Origin: CAZDKO01 sp964506075 [NCBI: uncultured bacterium]
GTDB taxonomy: Bacteria; CAZDME01; JAYEMH01
Reading direction: 5' to 3'
Assembly: GCA_964506075.1 (NCBI GenBank)
Contig: CAZDKO010000033.1
Span: 1 to 16,001, forward strand
Length of the DNA: 16,001 bases
The notes beneath the pieces are model-generated. The model did no database searches. It saw only the letters and a program-made list of their open reading frames with translations, and had not been told where the DNA came from. Positions 1-7,955 of the stretch are shown one piece after another. Position 1 is the first letter of the stretch; the number at the start of each line of letters is the position of its first letter. The translations under genes and the position numbers were made by a program.

Positions 1-2514
1 CACGCTTTAAATAATACCATTCAGGATATTCTTATCCGCTGGCAGAGAATGAAAGGAAAAGTTACTTTATGGCTGCCGGGAACAGACCACGCCGGTATCG
101 CTACTCAGAACGTCGTGGAAAAACAAATTCAATCCGAAGGGTTAGACCGTCATCAACTCGGCCGGGAAAATTTTGTTAAAAAGGTATGGGGGTGGAGAAA
201 TGAATACGGCCGGACCATTGTTAAACAGCTCAGAAAATTAGGCTCCTCGTGTGACTGGTCCAGGGAACGATTTACTCTTGATGAGGGTTTATCCGAGGCG
301 GTCAAAGAAGCCTTCATCCGTCTCTACAAAAAAGGTTATATTTACCGGGGTAAATATATTATCAACTGGTGCCCGAGATGTTTAACGGCTCTTTCTGATA
401 TTGAGGTGGAATACACGGATGAAAAAGGTAAACTTTATTATATTAAATATCCTTTAAAAGATAAAGATGGTGAGTACGTGGTGGTAGCGACCACCAGGCC
501 CGAGACAATGCTGGGTGATACGGCGATAGCCGTTAATCCCCGGGATAAACGTTATAAAGCTTTAATCGGTAAAACGGTGATACTCCCTTTACAGAACCGG
601 GAGATACCGGTTATTGCCGATGATTTTGTTGACCTTAAATTCGGGACCGGAGCGGTTAAAATAACCCCGGCTCATGATGCAGCTGATTTTCTGGTCGGGC
701 AAAGACATAATTTAAATGCACCCGTCGTCATTGATAATCACGCTAAAATGACTGAAGAAGCGGGCAGTGCTTATAAAGGGTTAAGCCGTGAAGAATGCCG
801 TAAAAAAGTAGCGGCTGATTTAGTTAATCTGGAGCTTTTATTAAAGGAAGAGGATTACCTGCATTCTGTCGGCCGTTGTTACCGCTGTCATACGGTTGTG
901 GAACCGAATTTATCTTTACAATGGTTTGTCCGGATGAAGGCACTGGTTCAACCGGCGATAAGAGTGGTTAAAACACAAAAGATTGTTTTTTCTCCCGCCC
1001 GGTGGGAGAAATTTTATCTTGCCTGGCTGAAAGATATAAAAGATTGGTGTATTTCCCGCCAGATATGGTGGGGGCATCGCCTGCCCGTTTATTATTGCCG
1101 CCAATGTCAAAACAAAAAAAGCGGGGAGGTATATGACAATAAAGAGATAATTATCGTTTCAAAGAATAAACCGGATAAATGTCCGAGATGCAAATCAAAA
1201 GAAATCTATCAGGATGAAGATGTGCTGGACACCTGGTTTTCTTCCGCTCTCTGGCCCTTTTCCACTCTGGGCTGGCCTAAAAAAACAAAGGATCTGGATT
1301 ATTTTTACCCCACTTCGGTTCTGGTAACCGACCGGGGTATAATTTTCTTCTGGGTGGCCCGGATGATTATGATGGGACTGGAATTTATGAAGAGTATCCC
1401 GTTCCACGGCGTTTATATTCACGGGACAATTCTTGATGAGCAGGGAAGAAAGATGAGTAAATCTCTGGGGAACGGTATAGACCCGCTGGATATGATTAAT
1501 CAATTCGGTACCGATGCGGTGCGTTTCAGTCTTATCAGTCTTACCAGCGAAGGCCAGGATGTTTTACTTTCCGAGAGTAAATTTGAAATGGGAAGGAACT
1601 TTGCCAATAAAATCTGGAATCTGGCGCGGTTCTTACTGAGAAACCTGGATGATTTTAAACTTTCTAAAGGCACCATTAATAAAAAAGAATTGACTATCGT
1701 TGAAGAGTGGATTATCAGCCGTCTGCAGAGAGTCATTAAACAGGTGGAAACGGCGCTGACTAAATACCGTTTCAATGAAGCTGCCGGAGCTATATATAAT
1801 TTTCTCTGGCATGAATTTTGTGACTGGTACGTGGAAATTTCCAAAACAAAATTAGCCGATAAATTACACCGGCATAATACCCAGATGGTTCTTTATCAGG
1901 TTTTAGAGTCTTCTCTGCGTCTGCTCCATCCTTTTGCTCCCTTTATCACCGAGGAAATATGGCAGAAAATACCTCATCAGGGAAGCAGTATTATGATAGC
2001 TCCCTGGCCGGAAGTAAATTCAAAGCTTATTAATCCCAGAGCAGAAAAAGATATGGAGTTGGTAATCGGGGTCATTACGGCGATAAGGAATTTCCGGGGG
2101 GAAATTAATATCGCTTCCAATATTGAAGTAAATATTTTAATCCGGACAGATTCTCCCGTTCTCAGGAATATTCTGCTTAAAAATAATGAAATTATTAAAA
2201 ATTTAGCCAGAATCAAAGATTTGGCGATTAAAAAAGAAATTCAAAAGCCCAAACTTTGTGCTACGGCCGTAGTGGGAAAACTGGAAATATTTATGCCTTT
2301 TGAAGGATTAATAAATGTAGAAAAAGAGACAGAACGGCTGAAAAAAGAAATTGAGAGAATAAAAAATAATCTTTTGCAGGTTCAAACGCGGCTTATGAAT
2401 CAGGATTTTATTCAGAAAGCCCCTAAAGAAGTAATAGAAAAAAATAAAGAACTTGAGTTACAGCTTAAAGAAAAACTTGATAAGCTGGAAATAAGTTTAA
2501 AGTCATTCAGTTAA
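1..2514 (+). CDS. valS: Valine--tRNA ligase (5' end missing)
   Basis: Class I aminoacyl-tRNA synthetase that charges tRNA-Val in the cytoplasm. The frame is open from base 1, which reads HALNNTIQDILIRW; that first H is the end of the family's HIGH-type signature, so roughly 45 N-terminal residues lie upstream and 837 are in the window. Visible in order: PGTDHAGIATQ; a Cys pair (WCPRC, near base 370); the editing-domain motif TTRPETMLGDTA (near 490-520); CISRQIWWGHRLP; a second CxxC region before DVLDTWFSSALWPF; the KMSKS loop at 1450-1464; an anticodon-binding domain; and a Lys/Glu-rich C-terminal coiled-coil arm (from about 2305) typical of ValRS rather than IleRS or LeuRS. An internal ATG at 49 is not the true start. 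The stop is 11 bp before the next gene, so valS probably heads or belongs to the operon that includes the acs genes. Confidence 0.97.
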   Translation, partial: HALNNTIQDILIRWQRMKGKVTLWLPGTDHAGIATQNVVEKQIQSEGLDRHQLGRENFVKKVWGWRNEYGRTIVKQLRKLGSSCDWSRERFTLDEGLSEAVKEAFIRLYKKGYIYRGKYIINWCPRCLTALSDIEVEYTDEKGKLYYIKYPLKDKDGEYVVVATTRPETMLGDTAIAVNPRDKRYKALIGKTVILPLQNREIPVIADDFVDLKFGTGAVKITPAHDAADFLVGQRHNLNAPVVIDNHAKMTEEAGSAYKGLSREECRKKVAADLVNLELLLKEEDYLHSVGRCYRCHTVVEPNLSLQWFVRMKALVQPAIRVVKTQKIVFSPARWEKFYLAWLKDIKDWCISRQIWWGHRLPVYYCRQCQNKKSGEVYDNKEIIIVSKNKPDKCPRCKSKEIYQDEDVLDTWFSSALWPFSTLGWPKKTKDLDYFYPTSVLVTDRGIIFFWVARMIMMGLEFMKSIPFHGVYIHGTILDEQGRKMSKSLGNGIDPLDMINQFGTDAVRFSLISLTSEGQDVLLSESKFEMGRNFANKIWNLARFLLRNLDDFKLSKGTINKKELTIVEEWIISRLQRVIKQVETALTKYRFNEAAGAIYNFLWHEFCDWYVEISKTKLADKLHRHNTQMVLYQVLESSLRLLHPFAPFITEEIWQKIPHQGSSIMIAPWPEVNSKLINPRAEKDMELVIGVITAIRNFRGEINIASNIEVNILIRTDSPVLRNILLKNNEIIKNLARIKDLAIKKEIQKPKLCATAVVGKLEIFMPFEGLINVEKETERLKKEIERIKNNLLQVQTRLMNQDFIQKAPKEVIEKNKELELQLKEKLDKLEISLKSFS

Positions 2515-2525
2515 AGAGAGGAAAG

Positions 2526-3278
2526 ATGCACATAAAAATAGCCGTCGCCGGTAAAGGCGGAACGGGAAAAACCACCATTTCCGGTCTTCTGGTCAGTGCT
2601 CTTAAAAAATTTCAAAAACCGGTTCTGGCGATTGATGCTGACCCGAATTTTAATCTTCATCAATGGCTCGGGGTGGAATTGAAACAGACTCTCGGTGATA
2701 TCTGCGACGAAGTCTTGTCCAATCAAGAAAAAACAGCTCTGAGTAAAAAAGAAATCCTCTCTTTAAGTATTACCAGGGCCTTATCGGAATCTTCCGGTTT
2801 TGATTTTTTGGCGATGGGTCGGACCGAAGGACCGGGTTGTTACTGTTACGTGAATAATGTCTTACGGAGTTTTCTGGACGAGATGGAACGGAATTATAGT
2901 TTTGTCGTTATGGATAGTGAGGCCGGAATGGAACATATCAGCCGGCGGACAACCAGAGAAGTTGATTTTTTACTTTTAATTGCCGCTCCGACGCAGGGAG
3001 GTATTATAACCGCTAAAAATATCAGCCGGATGGCTGAAAAATTAAAAATCGGGGTAAAGAGGGAATATTTGATTCTCAACGCTGTTTCCAACACGGTTGA
3101 TGTTTCTCTCAAAGAGTTGATACAAAAAGAAAAAATGGAGCTTTTAAGCGTCATCCCTGATGACCCGGAGATATTTAAATTATCTGAAGAAGGAAAATCT
3201 CTGGGGTATCTCTCTAAAGATTCTTCGGCTAGAAAAGAGATTGAAAAAACAGTAAATGTTTTATTCGCCAATCGTTAA
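2526..3278 (+). CDS. CooC/AcsF-type nickel-insertion ATPase
   Basis: Cytoplasmic MinD/ParA-like P-loop ATPase (250 aa), of the family that matures the nickel clusters of CO dehydrogenase (CooC) or acetyl-CoA synthase (AcsF). The N-terminus carries the deviant Walker A GKGGTGKT (residues 9-16), followed by AIDADPNFNLH (35-45) and a hydrophobic Walker B strand ending in MDSEAGMEH (129-137). Residues 105-107 are CYC, matching the CxC nickel/dimer-bridging motif of CooC proteins. A GAGAGGA ribosome site (2516-2522) precedes the ATG; the gap to valS is 11 bp and to acsB 28 bp. Because acsB is the immediate neighbour and no CODH gene is in view, a role in nickel loading of acetyl-CoA synthase (AcsF) is the better inference. 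CooC and AcsF cannot be separated by motif alone, so I leave the symbol blank. Confidence 0.9.
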   Translation: MHIKIAVAGKGGTGKTTISGLLVSALKKFQKPVLAIDADPNFNLHQWLGVELKQTLGDICDEVLSNQEKTALSKKEILSLSITRALSESSGFDFLAMGRTEGPGCYCYVNNVLRSFLDEMERNYSFVVMDSEAGMEHISRRTTREVDFLLLIAAPTQGGIITAKNISRMAEKLKIGVKREYLILNAVSNTVDVSLKELIQKEKMELLSVIPDDPEIFKLSEEGKSLGYLSKDSSARKEIEKTVNVLFANR

Positions 3279-3306
3279 ATTATAAGCCCGGAGAGAGGAG
3301 ATTGAA

Positions 3307-5466
3307 ATGTTAGAGCTTATCCAGAGAACAATTAAGGGCGCCGGAGAAGTTCATTCTCTTTTAGAAAAGGAAATTGAATTTATTAAAGGAGATTTAAATA
3401 CGGCGCTTCAGTTTCCGGATACGGCTTATTTTCTCCCGTTGATTTTTGCTTTATGGGGATTGGAAATAAAAACGAATGGAGATTTAACTAAAGCCGTTGA
3501 AAAAATAAAAGAACTCTGGATAGACGTGGAGAATCCGCCGGTAACTTTTAAAAAAGGGTTGAATGCCGATTTAGCCGCTCTGGTTTGGTCTGAAATTATA
3601 GCGGCCCTGGATTACCAGAAGAAAAAAGAACCTTCTCCCGGATGGGTGGGTTTTATTCCCGACGTCATCTTTAGGGGTTTAGGAGTTCAACTGGTTGACG
3701 GCAGTATTTCCGGACTGGCTTTAGTTATGGGTGAAGCCAAAGATGCGGCGCAAGCTTCTTTAATCGCCAGGAACCTTCAGGAAAGAAAGATACTTACCTT
3801 TATAGTCGGCCGAGATTCAGGCGGGTTTACCGGACAGCTTGAAGAAGGCGGGATTAAAATGGGGTTAGATACTCATCTTATACCTTTAGGGAATAAATTT
3901 TATACGCCGGCTTATTTCTTTAATTTAATGGTTCGTATTGCCCTTACTTTCGGCGGGCAGAAAGGGGGAAATTTTAGCAGGATACTTTCTTACTGCCGGG
4001 AGAAAATACCGGCTTTTATTTTGTCTCTTGGAAAACTTAGCGAAAGTGAGTGGAGCAGTGCTTTAGGAGGGCTTAATTTTGGGGCCCCGGTAATTACAGA
4101 CCAGAAAGTTCCCGAAATCAAAGGGCAGGGTTTTACGTTATACGGGGAGGAACTTATCGTTGAAACCGAGGCGGCCCGTATAGTTCCCCGGGCTTTAGAA
4201 GCCCGGGGCATTAAGGTTAAGATTACCAGGGTTCCCATACCGGTTCCTTATGGCGGTGCTTTTGCCGGAGAAAGAATCCGTAAGGAAGAGATGTACGTTG
4301 AATTTGGCGGCGGACATTCTAAAGCGGTGGAGCTTCTGGTAAAAAGAGAAATGGATGAAATTGAAGACCGCAAAATAATAATGAAAGCCGGGGAAATTGA
4401 TGAATTAAGTGAAGGGAAAGCCTATCATTTAGGCGTTTTAGTAGAGGTGGCCGGCAGAAAAATGCAGAAAGATTTTGAACCGATTATAGAAAGGCAGATG
4501 CACACTTTTTATAACGAGGCTCTGGGAGTATGGCATATCGGCGCCCGGGATATTATCTGGATGCGTATCGGCAAAAAAGCCAGGGAAGCGGGCTTTAAAA
4601 TTAAACACCTGGCTGAAATTTTAATCGCCCGCATTCACGGTGAATACGGGGCTATAGCCGATAAAGTTCAGGTGACTGTTCTGGGCGATGAGAAGGAAAT
4701 AGAAGCGCTGACCAAAAGGGCTAAAAATATTTATAAAGAAAGGGACGAACGCCTGGCCGGAATGAAAGACGAAGATGTAGACGTATTTTATTCCTGTCTT
4801 CTCTGCCAGAGTTTTGCCCCGGACCACGTCTGTATTATTACTCCTGAGAGGCTGGGTTTATGCGGGGCTTTTTCCTGGCTCGACGGGAAAGCGGCATACG
4901 AGATAAATCCCGTCGGCGGGAATGAACCGGTCAAAAAAGGGAAGACGCTGAATAAAGAGGCCGGGGAATGGGAAGGAATAAATAAATACGTGCTGGAGAA
5001 ATCACACAGTAAGATTGCCAGCGTTAATCTTTATTCCCTGCTTAAGGACCCTTTGACCAGCTGCGGGTGTTTTGAAGCCATCGTGGCTGTTCTTCCGGAA
5101 ACAAACGGGGTGATGGTGGTAGACCGGGAATACAGCGGTATGACTCCCTGCGGGATGCCTTTTTCAACTTTAGCCGGTTCTGTCGGCGGCGGTAATCAGA
5201 CTCCCGGTTTTATGGGAATCGGCCGGAAATATATTGCCAGCCCTAAATTTATGCTTTCCGAAGGCGGACTTAAAAGAGTAGTTTGGTTACCTACGAATTT
5301 AAAAGAGTTTTTAAAAGAATCTTTGATTGAACGAGCCAAGGAAATTGGAGAACCGGATTTTTATAATAAAATTGCCGATGAAACCGTCGGGTTAACGGTT
5401 GAAGAAATAATGCCTTTTCTGGAAGAAAAAAATCATCCGGCCCTTAAGATGGCGCCGTTGCTTTAA
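3307..5466 (+). CDS. acsB: CO-methylating acetyl-CoA synthase (ACS beta subunit)
   Basis: Central enzyme of the Wood-Ljungdahl pathway: joins a corrinoid-bound methyl group, CO and CoA into acetyl-CoA, in the cytoplasm and normally complexed with CO dehydrogenase. The 719 residues are close to the roughly 729 of the Moorella enzyme, so the N-terminal CODH-contacting domain is present; archaeal CdhC lacks it. All six A-cluster cysteines are seen with family spacing: C497, C500, C509 and C519 (CLLC, then 8 residues, C, then 9, C), plus C586-G-C588 in TSCGCFEAIV. C497 to C588 spans 91 residues, as from C506 to C597 in Moorella. The start has a strong GAGAGGAG site (3293-3300) six bases before the ATG. 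The upstream ATPase likely loads its nickel. The downstream spacer of 162 bp is unusually long for this cluster. Confidence 0.97.
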   Translation: MLELIQRTIKGAGEVHSLLEKEIEFIKGDLNTALQFPDTAYFLPLIFALWGLEIKTNGDLTKAVEKIKELWIDVENPPVTFKKGLNADLAALVWSEIIAALDYQKKKEPSPGWVGFIPDVIFRGLGVQLVDGSISGLALVMGEAKDAAQASLIARNLQERKILTFIVGRDSGGFTGQLEEGGIKMGLDTHLIPLGNKFYTPAYFFNLMVRIALTFGGQKGGNFSRILSYCREKIPAFILSLGKLSESEWSSALGGLNFGAPVITDQKVPEIKGQGFTLYGEELIVETEAARIVPRALEARGIKVKITRVPIPVPYGGAFAGERIRKEEMYVEFGGGHSKAVELLVKREMDEIEDRKIIMKAGEIDELSEGKAYHLGVLVEVAGRKMQKDFEPIIERQMHTFYNEALGVWHIGARDIIWMRIGKKAREAGFKIKHLAEILIARIHGEYGAIADKVQVTVLGDEKEIEALTKRAKNIYKERDERLAGMKDEDVDVFYSCLLCQSFAPDHVCIITPERLGLCGAFSWLDGKAAYEINPVGGNEPVKKGKTLNKEAGEWEGINKYVLEKSHSKIASVNLYSLLKDPLTSCGCFEAIVAVLPETNGVMVVDREYSGMTPCGMPFSTLAGSVGGGNQTPGFMGIGRKYIASPKFMLSEGGLKRVVWLPTNLKEFLKESLIERAKEIGEPDFYNKIADETVGLTVEEIMPFLEEKNHPALKMAPLL

Positions 5467-5628
5467 TCAGTTATCAGTTTTCAGTAAAAAGATTTAGGGG
5501 TAAGGATACAGGATTAAGAAGTAAGTAAAATAAATGCTTAATTCTTCATTCTGTAAAAAGCTTAATTCTTAGAGCGAACGTAGTGAGCGTCTTAATCCTT
5601 AGTCCTAACATAAAAAGGATAATCAAAA
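5467..5628 (+). repeat. Repeat-rich spacer between acsB and acsD
   Basis: Non-coding, A/T-rich stretch with several short repeats. TCAGT occurs three times at exact 7-bp steps (5467, 5474, 5481). GCTTAATTCTT occurs twice (5536-5546 and 5560-5570). AGGATTAAG (5510-5518) is the reverse complement of CTTAATCCT (5591-5599), and the pairing continues imperfectly so that 5501-5518 can face 5591-5608. GAGCG occurs at 5572 and 5585, around ACGTAGT. No GC-rich stem followed by a T-run is present, so it is not a standard terminator, and I see no good promoter. It ends with an AAGGAT ribosome site (5615-5620) for acsD. It looks like a small interspersed (REP- or MITE-like) element, or several decayed ones, inserted in the operon; this is inferred from structure only. 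Confidence 0.55.
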
Positions 5629-6615
5629 ATGACGGAAGAAATAAAAATTTGCCGGGAAAAATGGACGACTAAAATTAAAGAAATCTCCCTCGGCGCCGGG
5701 AAAAGCGAAGGCGGAACGCGCTCTAAAGTTTTAAAAGTTGGAGGTGAAGAAACGTTACCTTTTCTCCATTTTGAAGGTAAAATTCCTAATCCCCCTCTTA
5801 TTGCTTTAGAAGTCTGGGATACGGTTCCTCAGGATTGGCCCGAGACGTTAAGCAGAGTTTATCAGTCTATCTGGACGGATTCGGTTAAATGGGGGGAAAC
5901 CGCCGTTAAAAAATTTAACGCCGATTTAATTTGTTTAAAACTGGTGGGGACTCATCCGGAGAAAGAAAATAAATCTGCCGACGCAGCCGCTTCTTTGGTT
6001 AAAGAGATGCTTAAGACGGTTGATGTTCCTTTAATTATTGTCGGCCCGGGTCCGTACGAAAAAGAAAACGAAGTCCTTATTAAATGCGGTGAGGCGGCCC
6101 GGGGAGAAAAATGTTTATTATCTACCGCCAAGGAGGATAACTACCGGAGTTTAGTAGCCAATTGTCTGGCTAACGGACATAATGTCGTGGCGCAATCTCC
6201 TATTGATGTTAATATTGCCAAGCAGTTAAATATACTTATAAGTGAGTTAAATCTTCCTCTGGACAGGATAGTGATTGACCCTCTGGTCGGCGGTTTAGGC
6301 TACGGCCTGGAATATACCTATTCGGTAATGGAGCGAATCAGGCTCGGCGGCTTAACGGGGGATGAGATGCTCTCTATGCCTTTTTATTGCGACGTGGGAA
6401 ACGAGGCCTGGCGGGCCAAGGAAGTGAAACTCAAAAAAAATGACATACCGCTCTGGGGAGACGAAGATAAAAGAGGCATTCTCTGGGAAGTGGTTACGGC
6501 TTTTTCTTTTCTTCAAGCCGGAGCGGACATACTGGTTGTTCGTCATCCCGAATCGGTAAAATTAATTAAAGAATACATTAAAGAACTGATGGAGAGTAAA
6601 ATCAAATGGGATTAA
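5629..6615 (+). CDS. acsD: Corrinoid iron-sulfur protein, small subunit
   Basis: Small (delta/beta) subunit of CFeSP, the heterodimer that ferries the methyl group from methyltetrahydrofolate methyltransferase to acetyl-CoA synthase in the cytoplasm. The 328-residue TIM-barrel protein is close to the usual length of about 320. Family landmarks: GGTRSKVLKVGGEETLPF near residues 28-45 and HFEGKIPNPP just after; SPIDVNIAKQLNILI in the middle; IDPLVGGLGYGLEYTYS and MERIRLGG; EAWRAKE and GILWEVVTA towards the C-terminus. These resemble the bacterial AcsD more than archaeal CdhD. The start has AAGGAT eight bases upstream. Its last 10 bases overlap the start of acsC, so the two subunits are translationally coupled, as expected for a 1:1 partner pair. 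Confidence 0.95.
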   Translation: MTEEIKICREKWTTKIKEISLGAGKSEGGTRSKVLKVGGEETLPFLHFEGKIPNPPLIALEVWDTVPQDWPETLSRVYQSIWTDSVKWGETAVKKFNADLICLKLVGTHPEKENKSADAAASLVKEMLKTVDVPLIIVGPGPYEKENEVLIKCGEAARGEKCLLSTAKEDNYRSLVANCLANGHNVVAQSPIDVNIAKQLNILISELNLPLDRIVIDPLVGGLGYGLEYTYSVMERIRLGGLTGDEMLSMPFYCDVGNEAWRAKEVKLKKNDIPLWGDEDKRGILWEVVTAFSFLQAGADILVVRHPESVKLIKEYIKELMESKIKWD

Positions 6616-7955
6616 ATGCTTTAGATATCTATAAATTATTACCCAAAACTAACTGCGGTAAATGCGGTTGTCCGACCTGTTTGGCTTTTGCCATGAAATT
6701 AACGACTAAAAAAGCCGACATAGAAGAATGTTCGGATATTTCTTCTGAATCAAGGGAGGCTTTATTGGAAGCGACAACTCCGCCCATCCAGCTTATTACC
6801 GTTAGTAACCAGAAGGAATCGGTCTCGGTAGGACATGAAACGGTTCTTTTCCGTCATGAAAAGGCCTTTTTTAACCCCACTTTGCTCGGGGTAGAAGTCG
6901 GCGATAATCTGGAATTGGAAAAATTAAAAGAGCTGATTGATAAAATAGAAACGTACAGATTTGAACGGGTGGGAGAAGAATTAAAAATTGAGCTGATTGC
7001 CGTTTCTTCCAAAACCGGCAATAAAGAAAAGTTTGTTAGAACCATCCGAGAAACCAGAAAACTCTCCGGTAAACCTTTTATTCTGATAGCCGAAACGATA
7101 GAAATGCTGGAAGCCGGCTTGGAAGCTTCTCCCGGGGAACAAATTTTAATTTATGACCGTGGTCATAACGACTTAAGCTTATTGGATAAAATAGCTAAAA
7201 AATATAAATGCGCCGTCGTCGTCTCCGGGGAAAGTCTCTCCGCGTTATCGGATTTCAGCCGGCGGTTTAAAAGTTCGGGTATTAAAGATATGGTTTTAGA
7301 AATCCCTGAAGGGACTTTATATTCAAAATTAGCTAACCTTACTCAGATCCGGCGCCTGGCGGTCAAAACTAACTTTCGTCCGTTAGGGTTTCCGGTTGTT
7401 CTATATATAAACGAAGAAAATCCTTTTAAGTCCGGGATAAATGCTGCTCTGGGAATTACAAAATATGCTTCAATTATAATTTTATCGGAGTTAAATTACT
7501 GGCAGCTTCTTCCGCTGGTCGTTTTGCGTCAGAATATTTATACCGACCCCCAGAAACCGCTTCAGGTTGAACCGGGGCTTTATGGCGTCGGAGAACCTAA
7601 AGCCGGGTCACCTTTAATTGTAACCACTAATTTTTCTCTGACTTATTTTACCGTGTCCGGTGAAATTGAAGCCGGCGGAATTCCAGCCCATCTTTTGATT
7701 GTGGAAACGGAAGGAATGTCGGTTTTAACCGCCTGGGCAGCCGGAAAATTTACTCCGGCTCAAATAGCCGCCGCGGTTAAAAAATTAAAACCGGAGGGAA
7801 AACTTAACCACCGGAAACTTATTATTCCCGGTTATGTCGCTGTTTTAAGCGGGGATTTGGAAGAGGAACTGCCGGACTGGGAAATACTGGTCGGTCCCAA
7901 TGAAGCGGCTGATTTACCGACTTATTTTAAGAAAACATGGATACCTGCAGAATAA
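6606..7955 (+). CDS. acsC: Corrinoid iron-sulfur protein, large subunit
   Basis: Large (gamma) subunit of CFeSP (449 aa), which holds a low-potential [4Fe-4S] cluster and, with AcsD, the corrinoid cofactor that carries the methyl group. The N-terminal cluster ligands are visible as C17, C20, C25 and C42 in the segment TNCGKCGCPTCLAFAM and the following EEC, the spacing known from Moorella AcsC; an extra Cys at 22 also occurs in the family. A TIM-barrel domain fills the middle. The C-terminal part contains VETEGMSVLTAWAAGKFTP, characteristic of the corrinoid-binding domain. It overlaps acsD by 10 bp and the activator gene downstream by 19 bp. No strong ribosome site is visible for the ATG at 6606, so translation probably depends on coupling to acsD. 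The protein looks intact. Confidence 0.96.
   Translation: MGLNALDIYKLLPKTNCGKCGCPTCLAFAMKLTTKKADIEECSDISSESREALLEATTPPIQLITVSNQKESVSVGHETVLFRHEKAFFNPTLLGVEVGDNLELEKLKELIDKIETYRFERVGEELKIELIAVSSKTGNKEKFVRTIRETRKLSGKPFILIAETIEMLEAGLEASPGEQILIYDRGHNDLSLLDKIAKKYKCAVVVSGESLSALSDFSRRFKSSGIKDMVLEIPEGTLYSKLANLTQIRRLAVKTNFRPLGFPVVLYINEENPFKSGINAALGITKYASIIILSELNYWQLLPLVVLRQNIYTDPQKPLQVEPGLYGVGEPKAGSPLIVTTNFSLTYFTVSGEIEAGGIPAHLLIVETEGMSVLTAWAAGKFTPAQIAAAVKKLKPEGKLNHRKLIIPGYVAVLSGDLEEELPDWEILVGPNEAADLPTYFKKTWIPAE

Noticed and set aside
1195-1503. 102-aa open frame on the - strand within valS, and similar frames antisense to acsB, priA and the protease
   Set aside because: These lie wholly opposite strongly conserved coding sequence, have no ribosome site or recognisable domain, and look like shadows of the real genes' codon usage.
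5467-5628. The acsB-acsD spacer as a CRISPR remnant or tRNA
   Set aside because: The repeats are only 5-11 bp with irregular spacing, unlike CRISPR repeats, and no cloverleaf with a T-arm sequence can be found.
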